From: Nesterenkonia populi
GTDB lineage: Bacteria; Actinomycetota; Actinomycetes; Actinomycetales; Micrococcaceae
DNA: 64,000 bases
Assembly (NCBI RefSeq): GCF_007994735.1
Contig: NZ_VOIL01000001.1
Coordinates: 682,001-746,000, forward strand
Direction: 5' to 3'
The notes under the pieces were generated by a model. The model saw nothing but the letters and a program-made list of their open reading frames with translations, ran no database searches and was not told where the DNA came from. Below, one piece after another: positions 49,812-59,547 of the stretch (the first letter of the stretch is position 1; each line of letters starts with the position of its first letter). Both the position numbers and the translations under genes were made by a program.

Positions 49812-51104
49812 GTGATCGACATTAAGGACCTCATCGAGAACCCGGAGCAGTACAAGGCCTCGCAGCGCGCCCGGGGCGCCTCTGAGTCTGCGGTGGACGA
49901 GCTCATGGCCGCTCACGAGGTCCGCTCCGCAGCGATCACCCGCTTCGAGTCCCTCCGTGCCGAGCAGAAGGTCCACGGCAAGAAGGTCGCCAAGGCCCAA
50001 GGCGATGAGAAGCAGCAGCTGCTGGAGGAGGTCAAGCAGCTCAGCCAGGACGTCAAAGCCGCCGAGGCCGCCTCCGGGGAGGCCCAGGCGGAGCTGCGGC
50101 GGCTGCAGGCCGGCTTCCCCAATCTCATCCACGACGGCGTCCCCGCCGGCGGTGAGGACGACTTCATCACCCTGCGCACCGAGGGCGCCCCGCGTGACTT
50201 CGCCGCAGAGGGCTTCGAGCCCAAGGACCACCTCGAGCTCGCCGAGGCCCTCGGAGCGGTGGACATGGAGCGCGGAGCGAAGGTCTCCGGCGCCCGGTTC
50301 TACTTCCTCAAAGGCATCGGCGCCCGCCTTGAGCTCGCCATCATGCAGTTGGGGCTGGACCAGGCGCTCGCCGCCGACTTCACCCCCATGATGACCCCCA
50401 CCCTGGTCCGCCCCGACACCATGGCCGGCACCGGGTTCGACGTCGAGCACGACGACGAGATCTACCGCCTCGAGCGCGACGAGCTCTACCTCGTCGGCAC
50501 CTCCGAAGTGGCGCTGGCCGGCTACCACGCCGACGAGATCCTCGACCTCTCCGCGGGCCCGCAGCGCTACGCCGGCTGGTCCACCTGCTACCGGCGCGAA
50601 GCCGGCTCCCACGGAAAGGACACCCGCGGCATCATCCGCGTCCACCAGTTCAACAAGCTGGAGATGTTCGTCTACTGCTCCGCCGAGGAGTCCGAGGCTG
50701 AGCACGCGCGGCTGCTGGAATGGGAGGAGCAGATGCTCACCAAGCTGGAGCTGCCCTACCGGGTGATCGACACCGCCGCCGGGGACCTCGGCCTCTCCGC
50801 GGCCCGCAAATTCGACTGCGAAGCCTGGGTCCCCACCCAGGGCACCTACCGGGAGCTGACCTCCACCTCGGACACCACCACGTTCCAGGCCCGGCGTCTG
50901 AACATCCGTGAGCGCACCGTCAAAGAGGACGGCACCAAGGGTCCGACGGCGCCCGTCGCCACCCTCAACGGCACCCTGGCCACCACGCGGTGGATCGTCG
51001 CGATTCTGGAGAACCACCAGCAGGCCGACGGCTCCATCCGCATCCCCGAGGCGCTGCGCCCCTACCTGGGCGGCATCGACGTCGTGGAGCCTTCCGGGAA
51101 ATAA
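49812..51104 (+). CDS. serS: Seryl-tRNA synthetase
   Basis: A 430-residue class II synthetase. The N-terminal coiled-coil arm spans about residues 30-100. Motif 2 is [25 protein letters not shown] and motif 3 is [18 protein letters not shown]. It charges tRNA-Ser and gives the substrate for selenocysteine tRNA where present. GTG start. Confidence 0.97.
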   Translation: MIDIKDLIENPEQYKASQRARGASESAVDELMAAHEVRSAAITRFESLRAEQKVHGKKVAKAQGDEKQQLLEEVKQLSQDVKAAEAASGEAQAELRRLQAGFPNLIHDGVPAGGEDDFITLRTEGAPRDFAAEGFEPKDHLELAEALGAVDMERGAKVSGARFYFLKGIGARLELAIMQLGLDQALAADFTPMMTPTLVRPDTMAGTGFDVEHDDEIYRLERDELYLVGTSEVALAGYHADEILDLSAGPQRYAGWSTCYRREAGSHGKDTRGIIRVHQFNKLEMFVYCSAEESEAEHARLLEWEEQMLTKLELPYRVIDTAAGDLGLSAARKFDCEAWVPTQGTYRELTSTSDTTTFQARRLNIRERTVKEDGTKGPTAPVATLNGTLATTRWIVAILENHQQADGSIRIPEALRPYLGGIDVVEPSGK

Positions 51105-51264
51105 TCAGGTTCTGCACACCTTCGCTCGTTAGCAAAGAGGCATGGGCTCAGCACCGCTGTCGGCAAGGACAGCCTCATCTTGCTGGCAGAAGTTATTCTG
51201 AGTTTCTAAGATCTAGGTGTTGGCACAAGCCAGCACCCTGACCCTCTTAAGCGAAGGAGCGGAT

Positions 51265-51762
51265 ATGTCCGACAAGTACGCAGACTACACAGTCCCCGGC
51301 ATCAGCCAGGAGAACGGACGTGAGCTCGCAGGTCTGCTGCAGGCCCGCCTCCACGCCCTCAACGACCTCCACCTGGTGCTCAAGCACGTGCACTGGAACG
51401 TGGTGGGACCCAACTTCATCGCCGTCCACGAGATGCTCGACCCCCAGGTGAGCAAGGTCCGTGAGTTCGCCGATGAGGTGGCCGAGCGCATCGCCACCCT
51501 CGGCGTGGCTCCCTCCGGCCTCACCGGCGAGCTGGTCTCCGAGCGCAGCTGGGCCGACTACCCCCTGTACAAGGCCCCCGTGGAGGACCACCTCAAGGAG
51601 CTGGACAAGGTCTACGCCGGCGTCCTGGGTGACCACCGCGAGGTCATGGGCAAAGTCGGCGACGTCGACCTCGTCACTGAGGACCTGCTCATCGGTCAGA
51701 TCAAGGAGCTGGAGCTCTTCCAGTGGTTCATCCGCAGCCACATCGAGAAGGTATCCGCCTGA
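51265..51762 (+). CDS. dps: Dps family ferritin-like DNA-protection protein
   Basis: A 165-residue protein of the Dps family. The inter-subunit ferroxidase ligands are in HVHWNVVGPNFIAVHEMLD (His and Asp) followed by the helix SKVREFADEVAERI. It oxidises and stores iron and shields DNA in oxidative stress or stationary phase. ATG 51265 follows GAAGGAG. A strong terminator follows. Confidence 0.93.
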   Translation: MSDKYADYTVPGISQENGRELAGLLQARLHALNDLHLVLKHVHWNVVGPNFIAVHEMLDPQVSKVREFADEVAERIATLGVAPSGLTGELVSERSWADYPLYKAPVEDHLKELDKVYAGVLGDHREVMGKVGDVDLVTEDLLIGQIKELELFQWFIRSHIEKVSA

Positions 51763-51780
51763 TCTGAACCGCACAGCGCC

Positions 51781-51812
51781 AAGGCCCGGCTCAGCGAACT
51801 GAGCCGGGCCTT
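51781..51812 (+). terminator. Strong rho-independent terminator of dps
   Basis: A perfect 14-base stem, AAGGCCCGGCTCAG (51781-51794) with CTGAGCCGGGCCTT (51799-51812), has loop CGAA and tail TTTT. Confidence 0.9.
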
Positions 51813-51841
51813 TTCGTGCGCCCAGGTCGAAAATGTGGCGC

Positions 51842-51886
51842 TTGACACACCCGGCTCGAGATATTTAGTCTTTCGATAAGACGAAA
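51842..51886 (+). promoter_or_regulatory. Promoter and possible operator of the sugar ABC / GH3 operon
   Basis: A -35 TTGACA lies at 51842-51847. About 14-17 bases on lies an AT-rich -10 region (TATTTA/TTTAGT). It overlaps an interrupted palindrome GTCTTTCGATAAGAC (51868-51882), itself overlapping a TTTCG...CGAAA pair to 51886. Sugar operons are often repressed from such positions by LacI or ROK proteins; no regulator gene is adjacent. Confidence 0.45.
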
Positions 51887-51961
51887 TGTGGGCCACATCA
51901 CGCCGGCACCCAAAACGGGCAGCCGTTCGGGTCCGCAGGATCACCCGAAAGGACATACGCA

Positions 51962-53254
51962 ATGGCGCGTAAGCACTCACTCACAGCTGGCATCTCTGGT
52001 CTTTCGATCACCTCCCTGGTCGCACTGACTGCCTGCGGCGACGACAGCGGCGACGGCGGGGGAGACGCCAATGCATGGGTCCTCACCGGAGGCGGCTGGC
52101 CTCAGATCGAGGAGGACTTCGAGCGGTGGAACGATGAGAGCCCCGAGCAGGCGATCGACGTCGAGGCCTACGAGAACGACGCCTACAAGGAGCAGATCCG
52201 CACCGCCGTCGGCGCCGGCGAAGCCCCTACTCTCATCATGAGCTGGACCGGCGGCGCACTCCTGGAGTACGTCGAGTCCGACCGCGTCATCCCGCTGACC
52301 GAGCACACCGGAGAGCTGGAGGACCGCGTCCACGAGGCTGTCTGGCAGAACGGCGTGATCGACGACGAGACCTACGCCGTCCCCCTGAACGACGTCCAGC
52401 CCGTGGTCATGTACTACAACCAGGAAGTCTTCGACGAGGTCGGCCTGGACATTCCGGAAACATGGTCGGACGTCGAGGAGGCCATCGAGGTCTTCAACGA
52501 CAACGACATCGCTCCCTTCTCCCTGGCGGGCGGCTCCACCTGGCCCGCCCTGATGTGGCTGCAGTACCTGACTGACCGCCACGGCGGCGAGGAGCAGTTC
52601 GCCGGCGTGATCGAGGACGGCGAGTCCTGGAGCAACGAGTCCATCCTCTTCGCCCTGGAGACCATCCAGGAGCTGGGCGAGAACGGCGGCTTCATCGACA
52701 CCTACAACGGGATCTCCGCCGCTCAGAACGAGGACGCCCAGCTGCTGGCCGACGGCCAGGCCGCCATGCTGCTGCAGGGCTCGTGGGTCTACGCCACCAT
52801 CAACATGGACTTCCCCGAGTTCGCCGAGTCCGGAGACTTCGGGTTCACCACCTTCCCGGAGCTGGAGGAGGGGCAGGGCGACCCGAGCAACATCGTCGGA
52901 AACCCCGCCAACTACTGGTCGGTCTCTGCCGATGCCCCCGAGGAGGAGCAGGAGGACGCCATCGCCTACCTCAGTGAGCACCTCTACAACGACGAGGCGG
53001 TGGACGCCATGCTCGACGCCGGCTCCCTGCCGCCGCTGAATGACATCAGCGACCGCATCGAGGGCACCGAAGCCGAAGACTTCCTGACCTTCGCCGACGA
53101 ACTGGTCGCCGAGGCCAATCATTTCCAGCTGTCCTGGGACCAGGCCGTGATGCCTGAGCATGAGCAGGTCCTGATGGACAACCTCTCCGAGATCCTCTCC
53201 GGGAACATCACCCCGGAGGAGTTCGCGGAGAACATGGACAGCGCGACCAGCTGA
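51962..53254 (+). CDS. Carbohydrate ABC transporter substrate-binding lipoprotein
   Basis: A 430-residue extracellular solute-binding protein of the SBP_bac_1 type. It has a lipoprotein signal ending LVALTAC and a Gly/Asp-rich linker; the two-lobed body contains NDVQPVVMYYNQEVFDEVGL and ETWSDVEEAIEVFNDNDIAPFSLAGG (read in parts), typical of sugar binders. The GH3 glycosidase at the end of the operon points to an oligosaccharide, probably a beta-glucoside or xyloside. Confidence 0.9.
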   Translation: MARKHSLTAGISGLSITSLVALTACGDDSGDGGGDANAWVLTGGGWPQIEEDFERWNDESPEQAIDVEAYENDAYKEQIRTAVGAGEAPTLIMSWTGGALLEYVESDRVIPLTEHTGELEDRVHEAVWQNGVIDDETYAVPLNDVQPVVMYYNQEVFDEVGLDIPETWSDVEEAIEVFNDNDIAPFSLAGGSTWPALMWLQYLTDRHGGEEQFAGVIEDGESWSNESILFALETIQELGENGGFIDTYNGISAAQNEDAQLLADGQAAMLLQGSWVYATINMDFPEFAESGDFGFTTFPELEEGQGDPSNIVGNPANYWSVSADAPEEEQEDAIAYLSEHLYNDEAVDAMLDAGSLPPLNDISDRIEGTEAEDFLTFADELVAEANHFQLSWDQAVMPEHEQVLMDNLSEILSGNITPEEFAENMDSATS

Positions 53255-53277
53255 CACAGGACCAAGACACCTCACCC

Positions 53278-54270
53278 ATGACTGAGACTGCCGCACCCCG
53301 CTCCACGGACGCCCCGGAGAGCCCGCAGGGCCCAAAGGTCGCAGACGAGGCAAAACGTCCCAGGCCGACGACTCCGCCCAAGAAGTCGGGCATCCACCGC
53401 CAAGGACCTTCCTTCCTGATGGCGGTGCCCGCAGTGGCGCTGTTCGGGCTCTTCGCCCTCGTGCCGCTCTTCGGCGTGATCGCCATCTCCTTCCTGGACT
53501 GGCAGACGGTCCGGGGCACCGTGGAGTGGGTCGGCACCAGCAACTGGGAGACCGTCCTGTCCGACCGCAGCTTCACGTGGCGGGCCCTGGAGCTGACGGT
53601 CTACTTCGTCGTCGGCTCCTACCTCTTCCAGATGCCGACGGCACTGCTCCTGGGCGTATTCATGGCAGGGGCCCAGAAGTACCGGGCGCTCCTGTCGGTC
53701 CTGTACTTCCTGCCGCTGCTGTTCAGCTCAGTGGCGGTCGGGCTGACCTTCCAGTCGCTGTTCTCCCCGAACTATGGGATCTCGGCGGCGCTGTCCTGGC
53801 TGCCGCTGCCCAATGACTGGCTGTCCAACCCGAACCTGGTCATGTTCGTGATGGTGTTCGTGGTCGGCTGGTGCTTCATCCCCTTCCACGCGCTGCTGTA
53901 CCAGGCCGGCGTCCGGCAGATCCCCCAGACGATGTACGAGGCGGCCACGCTTGACGGCGCCGGCCGGGTGCGCCAGTTCTTCTCCATCACCCTGCCCCAG
54001 CTGCGCTACACCTTCATCACCTCATCCACGCTGATGCTGGTGGGCTCGCTGACCTACTTCGACCTGATCTATGTGCTGACCGGCGGGTCTCCGGCCAACG
54101 CCGTCCGAATTCTTCCGCTGGACATGTACATCGAGGGCTTCAGCTCCCATAACCTGGGCAACGCCTCGGTGATCGCGGTGATCCTGGTGGCGATCGGGCT
54201 GGCGCTCTCGCTGCTGCTGAACGTGCTCTCCGGCTCCACCAAGATGCAGTCCGACAAGGCAGGTGCCTGA
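53278..54270 (+). CDS. Carbohydrate ABC transporter permease (MalF/UgpA type)
   Basis: A 330-residue permease. A Pro/Lys-rich cytoplasmic N-tail of about 45 residues is followed by six membrane helices, with EAA loop YEAATLDGAGRVRQFFSITLPQL. It works with the next gene product. No ATPase gene is in the operon, so a shared MsiK-type ATPase encoded elsewhere is expected. Confidence 0.9.
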   Translation: MTETAAPRSTDAPESPQGPKVADEAKRPRPTTPPKKSGIHRQGPSFLMAVPAVALFGLFALVPLFGVIAISFLDWQTVRGTVEWVGTSNWETVLSDRSFTWRALELTVYFVVGSYLFQMPTALLLGVFMAGAQKYRALLSVLYFLPLLFSSVAVGLTFQSLFSPNYGISAALSWLPLPNDWLSNPNLVMFVMVFVVGWCFIPFHALLYQAGVRQIPQTMYEAATLDGAGRVRQFFSITLPQLRYTFITSSTLMLVGSLTYFDLIYVLTGGSPANAVRILPLDMYIEGFSSHNLGNASVIAVILVAIGLALSLLLNVLSGSTKMQSDKAGA

Positions 54271-54274
54271 ACCG

Positions 54275-55225
54275 ATGACCCATACCGCATCCACCGAGGC
54301 CAAGATGCCGGACGCTGGGCAGGGCCTGAACCCCGCTGAGCCCGAGGGTGGAGCCCAGGGCACCAAAGCCTTCGGACCCAAGGGACGCGGCACCAAGCCC
54401 GCCCGCCCCTACGAGTCCCCCAACGTGCTGGGCGGCATCCTGGGCTGGGTGTGGCTCGGCATCATCATTCTGCCGATCTACTTCATCGTCATCACCTCGT
54501 TCCGCTCCCGGCAGGATCTGGCAGCGAATAACCAGCTGGTCCCCACCGCTGAGCCGACCCTGCAGAACTTCGTCCGGGTCATCGAGAACGACTTCTTCCA
54601 CTTCTTCCTGAACTCGGTGATCGTGACGATCTCGACGGTCGCTGTGGTGCTGGCGGTCTCGGTGATGGCCGCCTACTACATCACCCGCTCCACCAGCTGG
54701 GGCGGCGGCCGCCTCTTCCAGATGATCCTGCTGGGCATCGCGATCCCGGTGCAGGCCACCATCATCCCCGTCTACTACCTGATCCAGTACCTGGGCCTGT
54801 ATGACACCCTGTGGGCGCTCATCCTGCCGCAGATCGCCTTCGCCATCCCGCTGAGCGTGCTGATCATCGTCAACTTCGTCCGCGACATCCCCAACGAGCT
54901 CTTCGAATCGATGCGGGTGGACGGCGCCGGCGAGTGGAAGATCCTCACCTCCCTGGTGCTGCCGATGTCCAAGCCGGCCCTGATGACCGTGGGGATCTAC
55001 CAAGCCCTCCAGGTGTGGAACGGCTTCCTGTTCCCTCTGGTGCTCACCCAGTCCCGGGACGTCCGAGTGCTGCCGCTGAGCCTCTGGGAGTACCAGGGCC
55101 AGTTCGGCGTGGACACTCCAGCGACCCTGGCTGCCGTGGTGCTGTCCGCGCTGCCGCTGCTGGCCGCCTACATCGTGGGCCGCCGCTACATCGTCGCCGG
55201 GCTGACCGCCGGCTTCTCCAAGTAA
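54275..55225 (+). CDS. Carbohydrate ABC transporter permease (MalG/UgpE type)
   Basis: A 316-residue permease with a hydrophilic N-tail, about six helices and the EAA loop FESMRVDGAGEWKILTSLVLPMSKP. The ATG at 54275 lies just after the previous stop; a GTG at 54263 that overlaps it is an equally possible start. Forms a heterodimer with the upstream permease. Confidence 0.9.
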   Translation: MTHTASTEAKMPDAGQGLNPAEPEGGAQGTKAFGPKGRGTKPARPYESPNVLGGILGWVWLGIIILPIYFIVITSFRSRQDLAANNQLVPTAEPTLQNFVRVIENDFFHFFLNSVIVTISTVAVVLAVSVMAAYYITRSTSWGGGRLFQMILLGIAIPVQATIIPVYYLIQYLGLYDTLWALILPQIAFAIPLSVLIIVNFVRDIPNELFESMRVDGAGEWKILTSLVLPMSKPALMTVGIYQALQVWNGFLFPLVLTQSRDVRVLPLSLWEYQGQFGVDTPATLAAVVLSALPLLAAYIVGRRYIVAGLTAGFSK

Positions 55226-55236
55226 GAAGGACCACT

Positions 55237-57606
55237 ATGACTGTTCGCGGACCCTGGAATGACACGTCTCTGAGCGCCGAGGAGCGCGCGGAAGCGCTGC
55301 TGGCACAGATGACCCTGGAGGAGAAGGTCTCCCAGCTGGGCGCCCACTGGGAGATGCAGGCTGACACCGAGGACGTCGAGGGCGACGTCGCCCCGATGGA
55401 GGACGCGATGTCGGCGGGGAAGCTTCCCTTCGAGGAGGAGATCCTCGACGGGCTCGGGCATCTGACCCGCACTTACGGCACTGAGCCGCTGAGCGTCCCC
55501 GAGGCTGCGAAGGATCTGCGCGAGCGGCAGGCCGCCGTGGCTGCGAACAGCCGGTTCGGCATTCCGGCGATCGCCCACGAGGAGTGCCTCACCGGGTTCA
55601 CCGCCTACCAGGCCACCGTCTACCCGACCTCGCTGGCCTGGGGCGCCACCTTTGACCCGGAGCTGATCGAGCGCATGGCCCAGGCCATCGGCGAGGATAT
55701 GGCCGCCGTGGGCGTGCAGCAGGGGCTCTCCCCGGTGCTGGACGTGGTGCGCGACGCCCGCTGGGGCCGAGTCGAAGAATCCATCGGCGAGGACCCCTAC
55801 GTCATCGGAACCCTCGCCACCGCGTATGTGAAGGGCCTGCAGAGCGCAGGGGTCATCGCCACCCTGAAGCATTTCGCCGGATACGCTGCGTCCCGGGCCG
55901 CACGCAACCACGCTCCGGTGCACATGGGCCGGCGCGAGCTGATGGACCTGATCCTCGTCCCCTTCGAGATGGCGGTCCGCGAGGGCAGGGCCGGCTCGGT
56001 GATGAACTCCTACGCCGACATCGACGGTGAGGCCCCGGCGACCTCGCACTGGCTGCTCACCGAAGTGCTGCGTCAGCAGTGGGGCTTCGAGGGCACTGTG
56101 GTCGCCGACTACTGGTCCGTCGCCTTCCTGGAGAAGATGCACCGGGTCGCTGCGGACCAGGCCGAGGCCGCCCGCTTGGCCGTCTCCGCAGGGCTGGACA
56201 TCGAGCTTCCTCACACCGGCGGCTACCGAACCCTGCCTGCCCAAGTCCGCGAAGGCCTGCTCGAGGAGGCCGTCATCGACACCGCCGCTGCCCGGGTGAT
56301 CCGTCAGAAGATCGAGCTCGGCCTGCTGGATGCCCCGAAGGGCGAGTCGCACTGGCAGCCGCAGATCGATGAGAGCCGGGACCTCGACTCCGCGGCCAAC
56401 CGGCGGATCGCCCGCGAGGTCGCTCAGAAGTCCCTCGTCCTGCTGAGGAACGACGGCACCCTCCCGGCGGCGCCCGCCGACCTGGCCGGGAAGCGGATCG
56501 CCGTCGTCGGCCCCTCAGCCGATGACGCCCGCACCATGATGGGCTGCTACTCCTTCCCCAACCATGTGCTCGTCAAGTACCCGGAGGGGACCTTCCCGCA
56601 CCACGGCCTCGGTGTTCCCGTGCCCACGATCCTCGAGGCTCTGCGCGAGACCTACGCCCAGGCTGAGATCACCCACACCCCGGGCGTGCCCATCGTCGAA
56701 TACGACGACGCCGGGGTCCCGGCCGCCGCGAACGCCGCCGCTGCCGCAGACCTCGCCGTCATCACCGTGGGCGATCTCGCAGGCATGTTCGGCAGAGGCA
56801 CCTCCGGCGAAGGCTGCGACGCCGAGGACCTCAAGCTGCCCGGAGCCCAGCAGGAGCTCATCGAAGCGGTGCTCGCCGCCGGCACCCCCGTGGTCCTGGT
56901 GCTCATCACCGGCCGCCCCTACGCCCTCGGCGGCATCGCCGAACGCTGTGCCGCCGTGGTGCAGGGGTTCTTCCCCGGGCAGGAGGGCGGTCCGGCACTC
57001 GCGGAGCTGCTCTCAGGGTCGATCGAACCGACGGGCCGCCTGCCCATCGGCGTCCCCGCCCGTCCCGGCGGACAGCCCGTAGGCTACATCGCTGCGCCGC
57101 TGGGGCAGAACAGCCAGGGCGTCTCCAACCTGGACCCCACTCCGCTGTACCCCTTCGGCCACGGGCTGAGCTACACCACCGTGAAGTACAGCGGCCTGGC
57201 CGTGGAGCCCGGGGAGATCGACGTCGACGGCACTGCCGACATCCGTGTCACCGTGACCAACACCGGCGAGCGCCCGGCTGAAGAGGTCGTCCAGCTCTAC
57301 TTCGGCGACCGGCACGCTCAGGTCACCCGCCCGGTGAAGCAGCTGCTGGGCTACCAGCGAGTGTCGCTGGCCCCGGGGGAGGCGAGGGAGGTCACGTTCT
57401 GGGTGCACGCGGACCGCTTCGCCTTCACCGGAGCCGGCTTCCGGCGGATCGTGGAACCGGGCGCCATCGACGTCTGGGCCGGGCCCAGCGCGGAGGACCT
57501 GCCGCTGGCGGCTGAGCTGAGCCTCACCGGTGAGATCCGGCACGTCACCGGCCGCCGGGTGCTGGACACCCCCGCCCGCGTGGGGGAAGCACTGGCCCAA
57601 GGTTGA
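55237..57606 (+). CDS. Glycoside hydrolase family 3 (beta-glucosidase/xylosidase type)
   Basis: A 789-residue three-domain GH3 enzyme. The N-terminal barrel has the KHF segment (211-213) and the catalytic nucleophile Asp291 in GTVVADYWSV. The alpha/beta sandwich follows (residues about 390-600, with the ETYAQAE and DLAVITVGD regions), then a C-terminal fibronectin III-like domain (EVVQLYFGDRHAQVTRPVKQLLGY). No signal peptide is present, so it cleaves imported oligosaccharide in the cytoplasm. ATG 55237 follows AGAAGGA. Confidence 0.93.
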   Translation: MTVRGPWNDTSLSAEERAEALLAQMTLEEKVSQLGAHWEMQADTEDVEGDVAPMEDAMSAGKLPFEEEILDGLGHLTRTYGTEPLSVPEAAKDLRERQAAVAANSRFGIPAIAHEECLTGFTAYQATVYPTSLAWGATFDPELIERMAQAIGEDMAAVGVQQGLSPVLDVVRDARWGRVEESIGEDPYVIGTLATAYVKGLQSAGVIATLKHFAGYAASRAARNHAPVHMGRRELMDLILVPFEMAVREGRAGSVMNSYADIDGEAPATSHWLLTEVLRQQWGFEGTVVADYWSVAFLEKMHRVAADQAEAARLAVSAGLDIELPHTGGYRTLPAQVREGLLEEAVIDTAAARVIRQKIELGLLDAPKGESHWQPQIDESRDLDSAANRRIAREVAQKSLVLLRNDGTLPAAPADLAGKRIAVVGPSADDARTMMGCYSFPNHVLVKYPEGTFPHHGLGVPVPTILEALRETYAQAEITHTPGVPIVEYDDAGVPAAANAAAAADLAVITVGDLAGMFGRGTSGEGCDAEDLKLPGAQQELIEAVLAAGTPVVLVLITGRPYALGGIAERCAAVVQGFFPGQEGGPALAELLSGSIEPTGRLPIGVPARPGGQPVGYIAAPLGQNSQGVSNLDPTPLYPFGHGLSYTTVKYSGLAVEPGEIDVDGTADIRVTVTNTGERPAEEVVQLYFGDRHAQVTRPVKQLLGYQRVSLAPGEAREVTFWVHADRFAFTGAGFRRIVEPGAIDVWAGPSAEDLPLAAELSLTGEIRHVTGRRVLDTPARVGEALAQG

Positions 57607-57625
57607 ACTTATAAATGAACACTTA

Positions 57626-57675
57626 AATGGGATCTGTGACGCCGCGTGACGATGCGCGGCGTCACAGATCCCATT
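57626..57675. terminator. Long perfect inverted repeat between GH3 and sulfate operons
   Basis: Two 21-base arms (57626-57646 and 57655-57675) are exact complements around the eight-base loop TGACGATG. The stem starts AATGGGATC and its partner ends GATCCCATT, then CTCCTTT. It should terminate the GH3 operon efficiently; the length is unusual for a simple terminator. Confidence 0.75.
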
Positions 57676-57721
57676 CTCCTTTAATGTGAGGCGTAATCAC
57701 CTGACATGGAGAGGAGGGCCG

Positions 57722-58750
57722 ATGCGCCGGGCACAAAAATATGTTCACAGCTATGGGCGCCCTGGCCTCGCTCTCCTGGCTCTCAACGCGCTCGCCGGCT
57801 GCGCTGCCGGCGGCGGCGAGGAGCAGATCACCATGGTCGGGTTCGCCGTGCCGGCCGAGGCCAATGCCGCCGTCGGCGACGCCTTCTCCCAGACCCCCGA
57901 GGGCGAAGGCGTCACCTACGCCACCTCCTACGGCGCCTCGGGCGACCAGTCCCGCGCCGTCGCCAACGGCCTCCCCGGCGAGTTCGTCCACTTCAGCATC
58001 GAGCCGGACGTCACCCGCCTGGAGGAGGCGGGCATGGTCGCTGAGGACTGGGACGAAGGGCCCAGCAGCGGGATGGTGACTGACTCGGTCGTCGTCCTGG
58101 TGGTCCGGGAGGGAAATCCCAAGGACATCACAGACTGGGAGGACCTCATCCGTGACGACGTCGGCATCGTCACCCCCAACCCCGGCTCCTCCGGCGCAGC
58201 CCGGTGGAACATCCTGGCCGCCTGGGGATCGGTGCTTCAGGACGGCGGAACCGAGGATGAGGCCGCCGAGTACATGGAGCAGATGATCGCGAACGTCCAG
58301 GCCTTCCCGGGGTCGGGACGCGACGCCACCACCGCCTTCCTCGACGGCACCGGCGACGTGCTGCTCTCCTACGAGAACGAGGCCATCCTGGGACGCCAGG
58401 CGGGGGAGGACTACGAGTACATCGTGCCGGACCGCAACCTGCTCATCGAGAACCCCGCTGCCGTCACCGAAGACTCCCCGCAGGCTGCCCAGGACTTTCT
58501 GGAGTTCGCCCTGAGCCCCGAGGGTCAGCAGATCTACGCCGGCTACGGCTTCCGGCCGCTGCGCCACGTCGCCGACGAGATGGAGATCGACGACGTCGAG
58601 GGCGCCGAGGACCCCACCGACCCCTACCCCGAGGTGGAGACGCTGTGGACCATCGACGATGACTTCGGCGGCTGGGACCAGGTCGTCGAGGACTACTTCG
58701 ACACCGACGGGATCATCACGGAGATCATCGAACAGTCAGGGATGAGCTGA
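57722..58750 (+). CDS. Sulfate-type ABC transporter substrate-binding lipoprotein
   Basis: A 342-residue protein of the Sbp/CysP family with a lipoprotein signal ending NALAGC. The conserved sulfate-binding segments are SYGASGDQSRAVANG, TPNPGSSGAARWN and FLDGTGDVLLSYENEA. It captures sulfate or thiosulfate for the CysT/CysW/CysA complex encoded directly downstream. The ATG at 57722 follows GGAGAGGAGGG. Confidence 0.92.
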   Translation: MRRAQKYVHSYGRPGLALLALNALAGCAAGGGEEQITMVGFAVPAEANAAVGDAFSQTPEGEGVTYATSYGASGDQSRAVANGLPGEFVHFSIEPDVTRLEEAGMVAEDWDEGPSSGMVTDSVVVLVVREGNPKDITDWEDLIRDDVGIVTPNPGSSGAARWNILAAWGSVLQDGGTEDEAAEYMEQMIANVQAFPGSGRDATTAFLDGTGDVLLSYENEAILGRQAGEDYEYIVPDRNLLIENPAAVTEDSPQAAQDFLEFALSPEGQQIYAGYGFRPLRHVADEMEIDDVEGAEDPTDPYPEVETLWTIDDDFGGWDQVVEDYFDTDGIITEIIEQSGMS

Positions 58751-59547
58751 TGCGCGCCACCACACTCACCCGCCCCGCCTCCCTGGCCCTGGGCATCTCC
58801 GTGCTCTGGTTCTCCCTGCTGGTGCTGCTGCCGCTGGCACTGGTCATCGTCGCCTCCTTCGACGACGGGTGGGAGGTCTTCTGGGGAACCCTCACCAACG
58901 TCCAGACCGCCAACGCCATACAGCTCACCCTCACCTCAGCGCTGGCCGCCACCGCGGTGAACATCGTGGTCGGCACCCTGATCGCCTGGGTGCTGGTCCG
59001 TGACCGGTTCCCCGGCAAGCGAATCATCGAGCTCCTCATCGACATCCCCTTCGCCCTGCCCTCCCTGGTGGCGGGCCTGGTGCTGCTGAGCCTCTACGGG
59101 CCCACCAGCCCCCTGGGCATCAACGTGCTCGGCACCCCCTACTCTGTTTTCCTCGCCGTGCTGTTCGTGACCCTTCCCTTCGTGGTCCGGACCGTGGAGC
59201 CGGTGCTCATCGAACTCGACACCGAGGTGGAGCAGGCCGCCGAATCCCTCGGCGCCTCCAAGGTCACCACCTTCCGGCGAGTGATCCTCCCCGCCCTGAC
59301 CCCGGCCATCGCCGCCGGAGCCACGCTCTCCTTCGCCCGCGGCGTCGGCGAGTTCGGCGCCCTTGTCCTGCTCACCGGCAATCGGCCCAACGTCTCAGAG
59401 GGCGCGCCCATCCGCATCCAGTCCTACATCGAGACCGACAACACCGCCGCGGCCGCCTCAGTCGCGGTCTTCCTGCTGCTGGTCGCGCTGGCCGCCATCG
59501 GCATTCTCGACGTGATCTCCCGGAGGGTGGCCCGCCATGGTGAGTAG
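58750..59547 (+). CDS. cysT: Sulfate ABC transporter permease CysT
   Basis: A 265-residue permease with six helices and the EAA loop AAESLGASKVTTFRRVILPAL. It shares one base with the preceding stop region (TGATG) and overlaps cysW by 11 bases. Family knowledge: the CysTW heterodimer forms the sulfate channel. Confidence 0.93.
   Translation: MRATTLTRPASLALGISVLWFSLLVLLPLALVIVASFDDGWEVFWGTLTNVQTANAIQLTLTSALAATAVNIVVGTLIAWVLVRDRFPGKRIIELLIDIPFALPSLVAGLVLLSLYGPTSPLGINVLGTPYSVFLAVLFVTLPFVVRTVEPVLIELDTEVEQAAESLGASKVTTFRRVILPALTPAIAAGATLSFARGVGEFGALVLLTGNRPNVSEGAPIRIQSYIETDNTAAAASVAVFLLLVALAAIGILDVISRRVARHGE

Noticed and set aside
54811..55236. An in-frame extension of the GH3 gene upstream of 55237
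   Set aside because: It overlaps the permease gene in another frame, has no GH3-like sequence, and a good ribosome site marks 55237.
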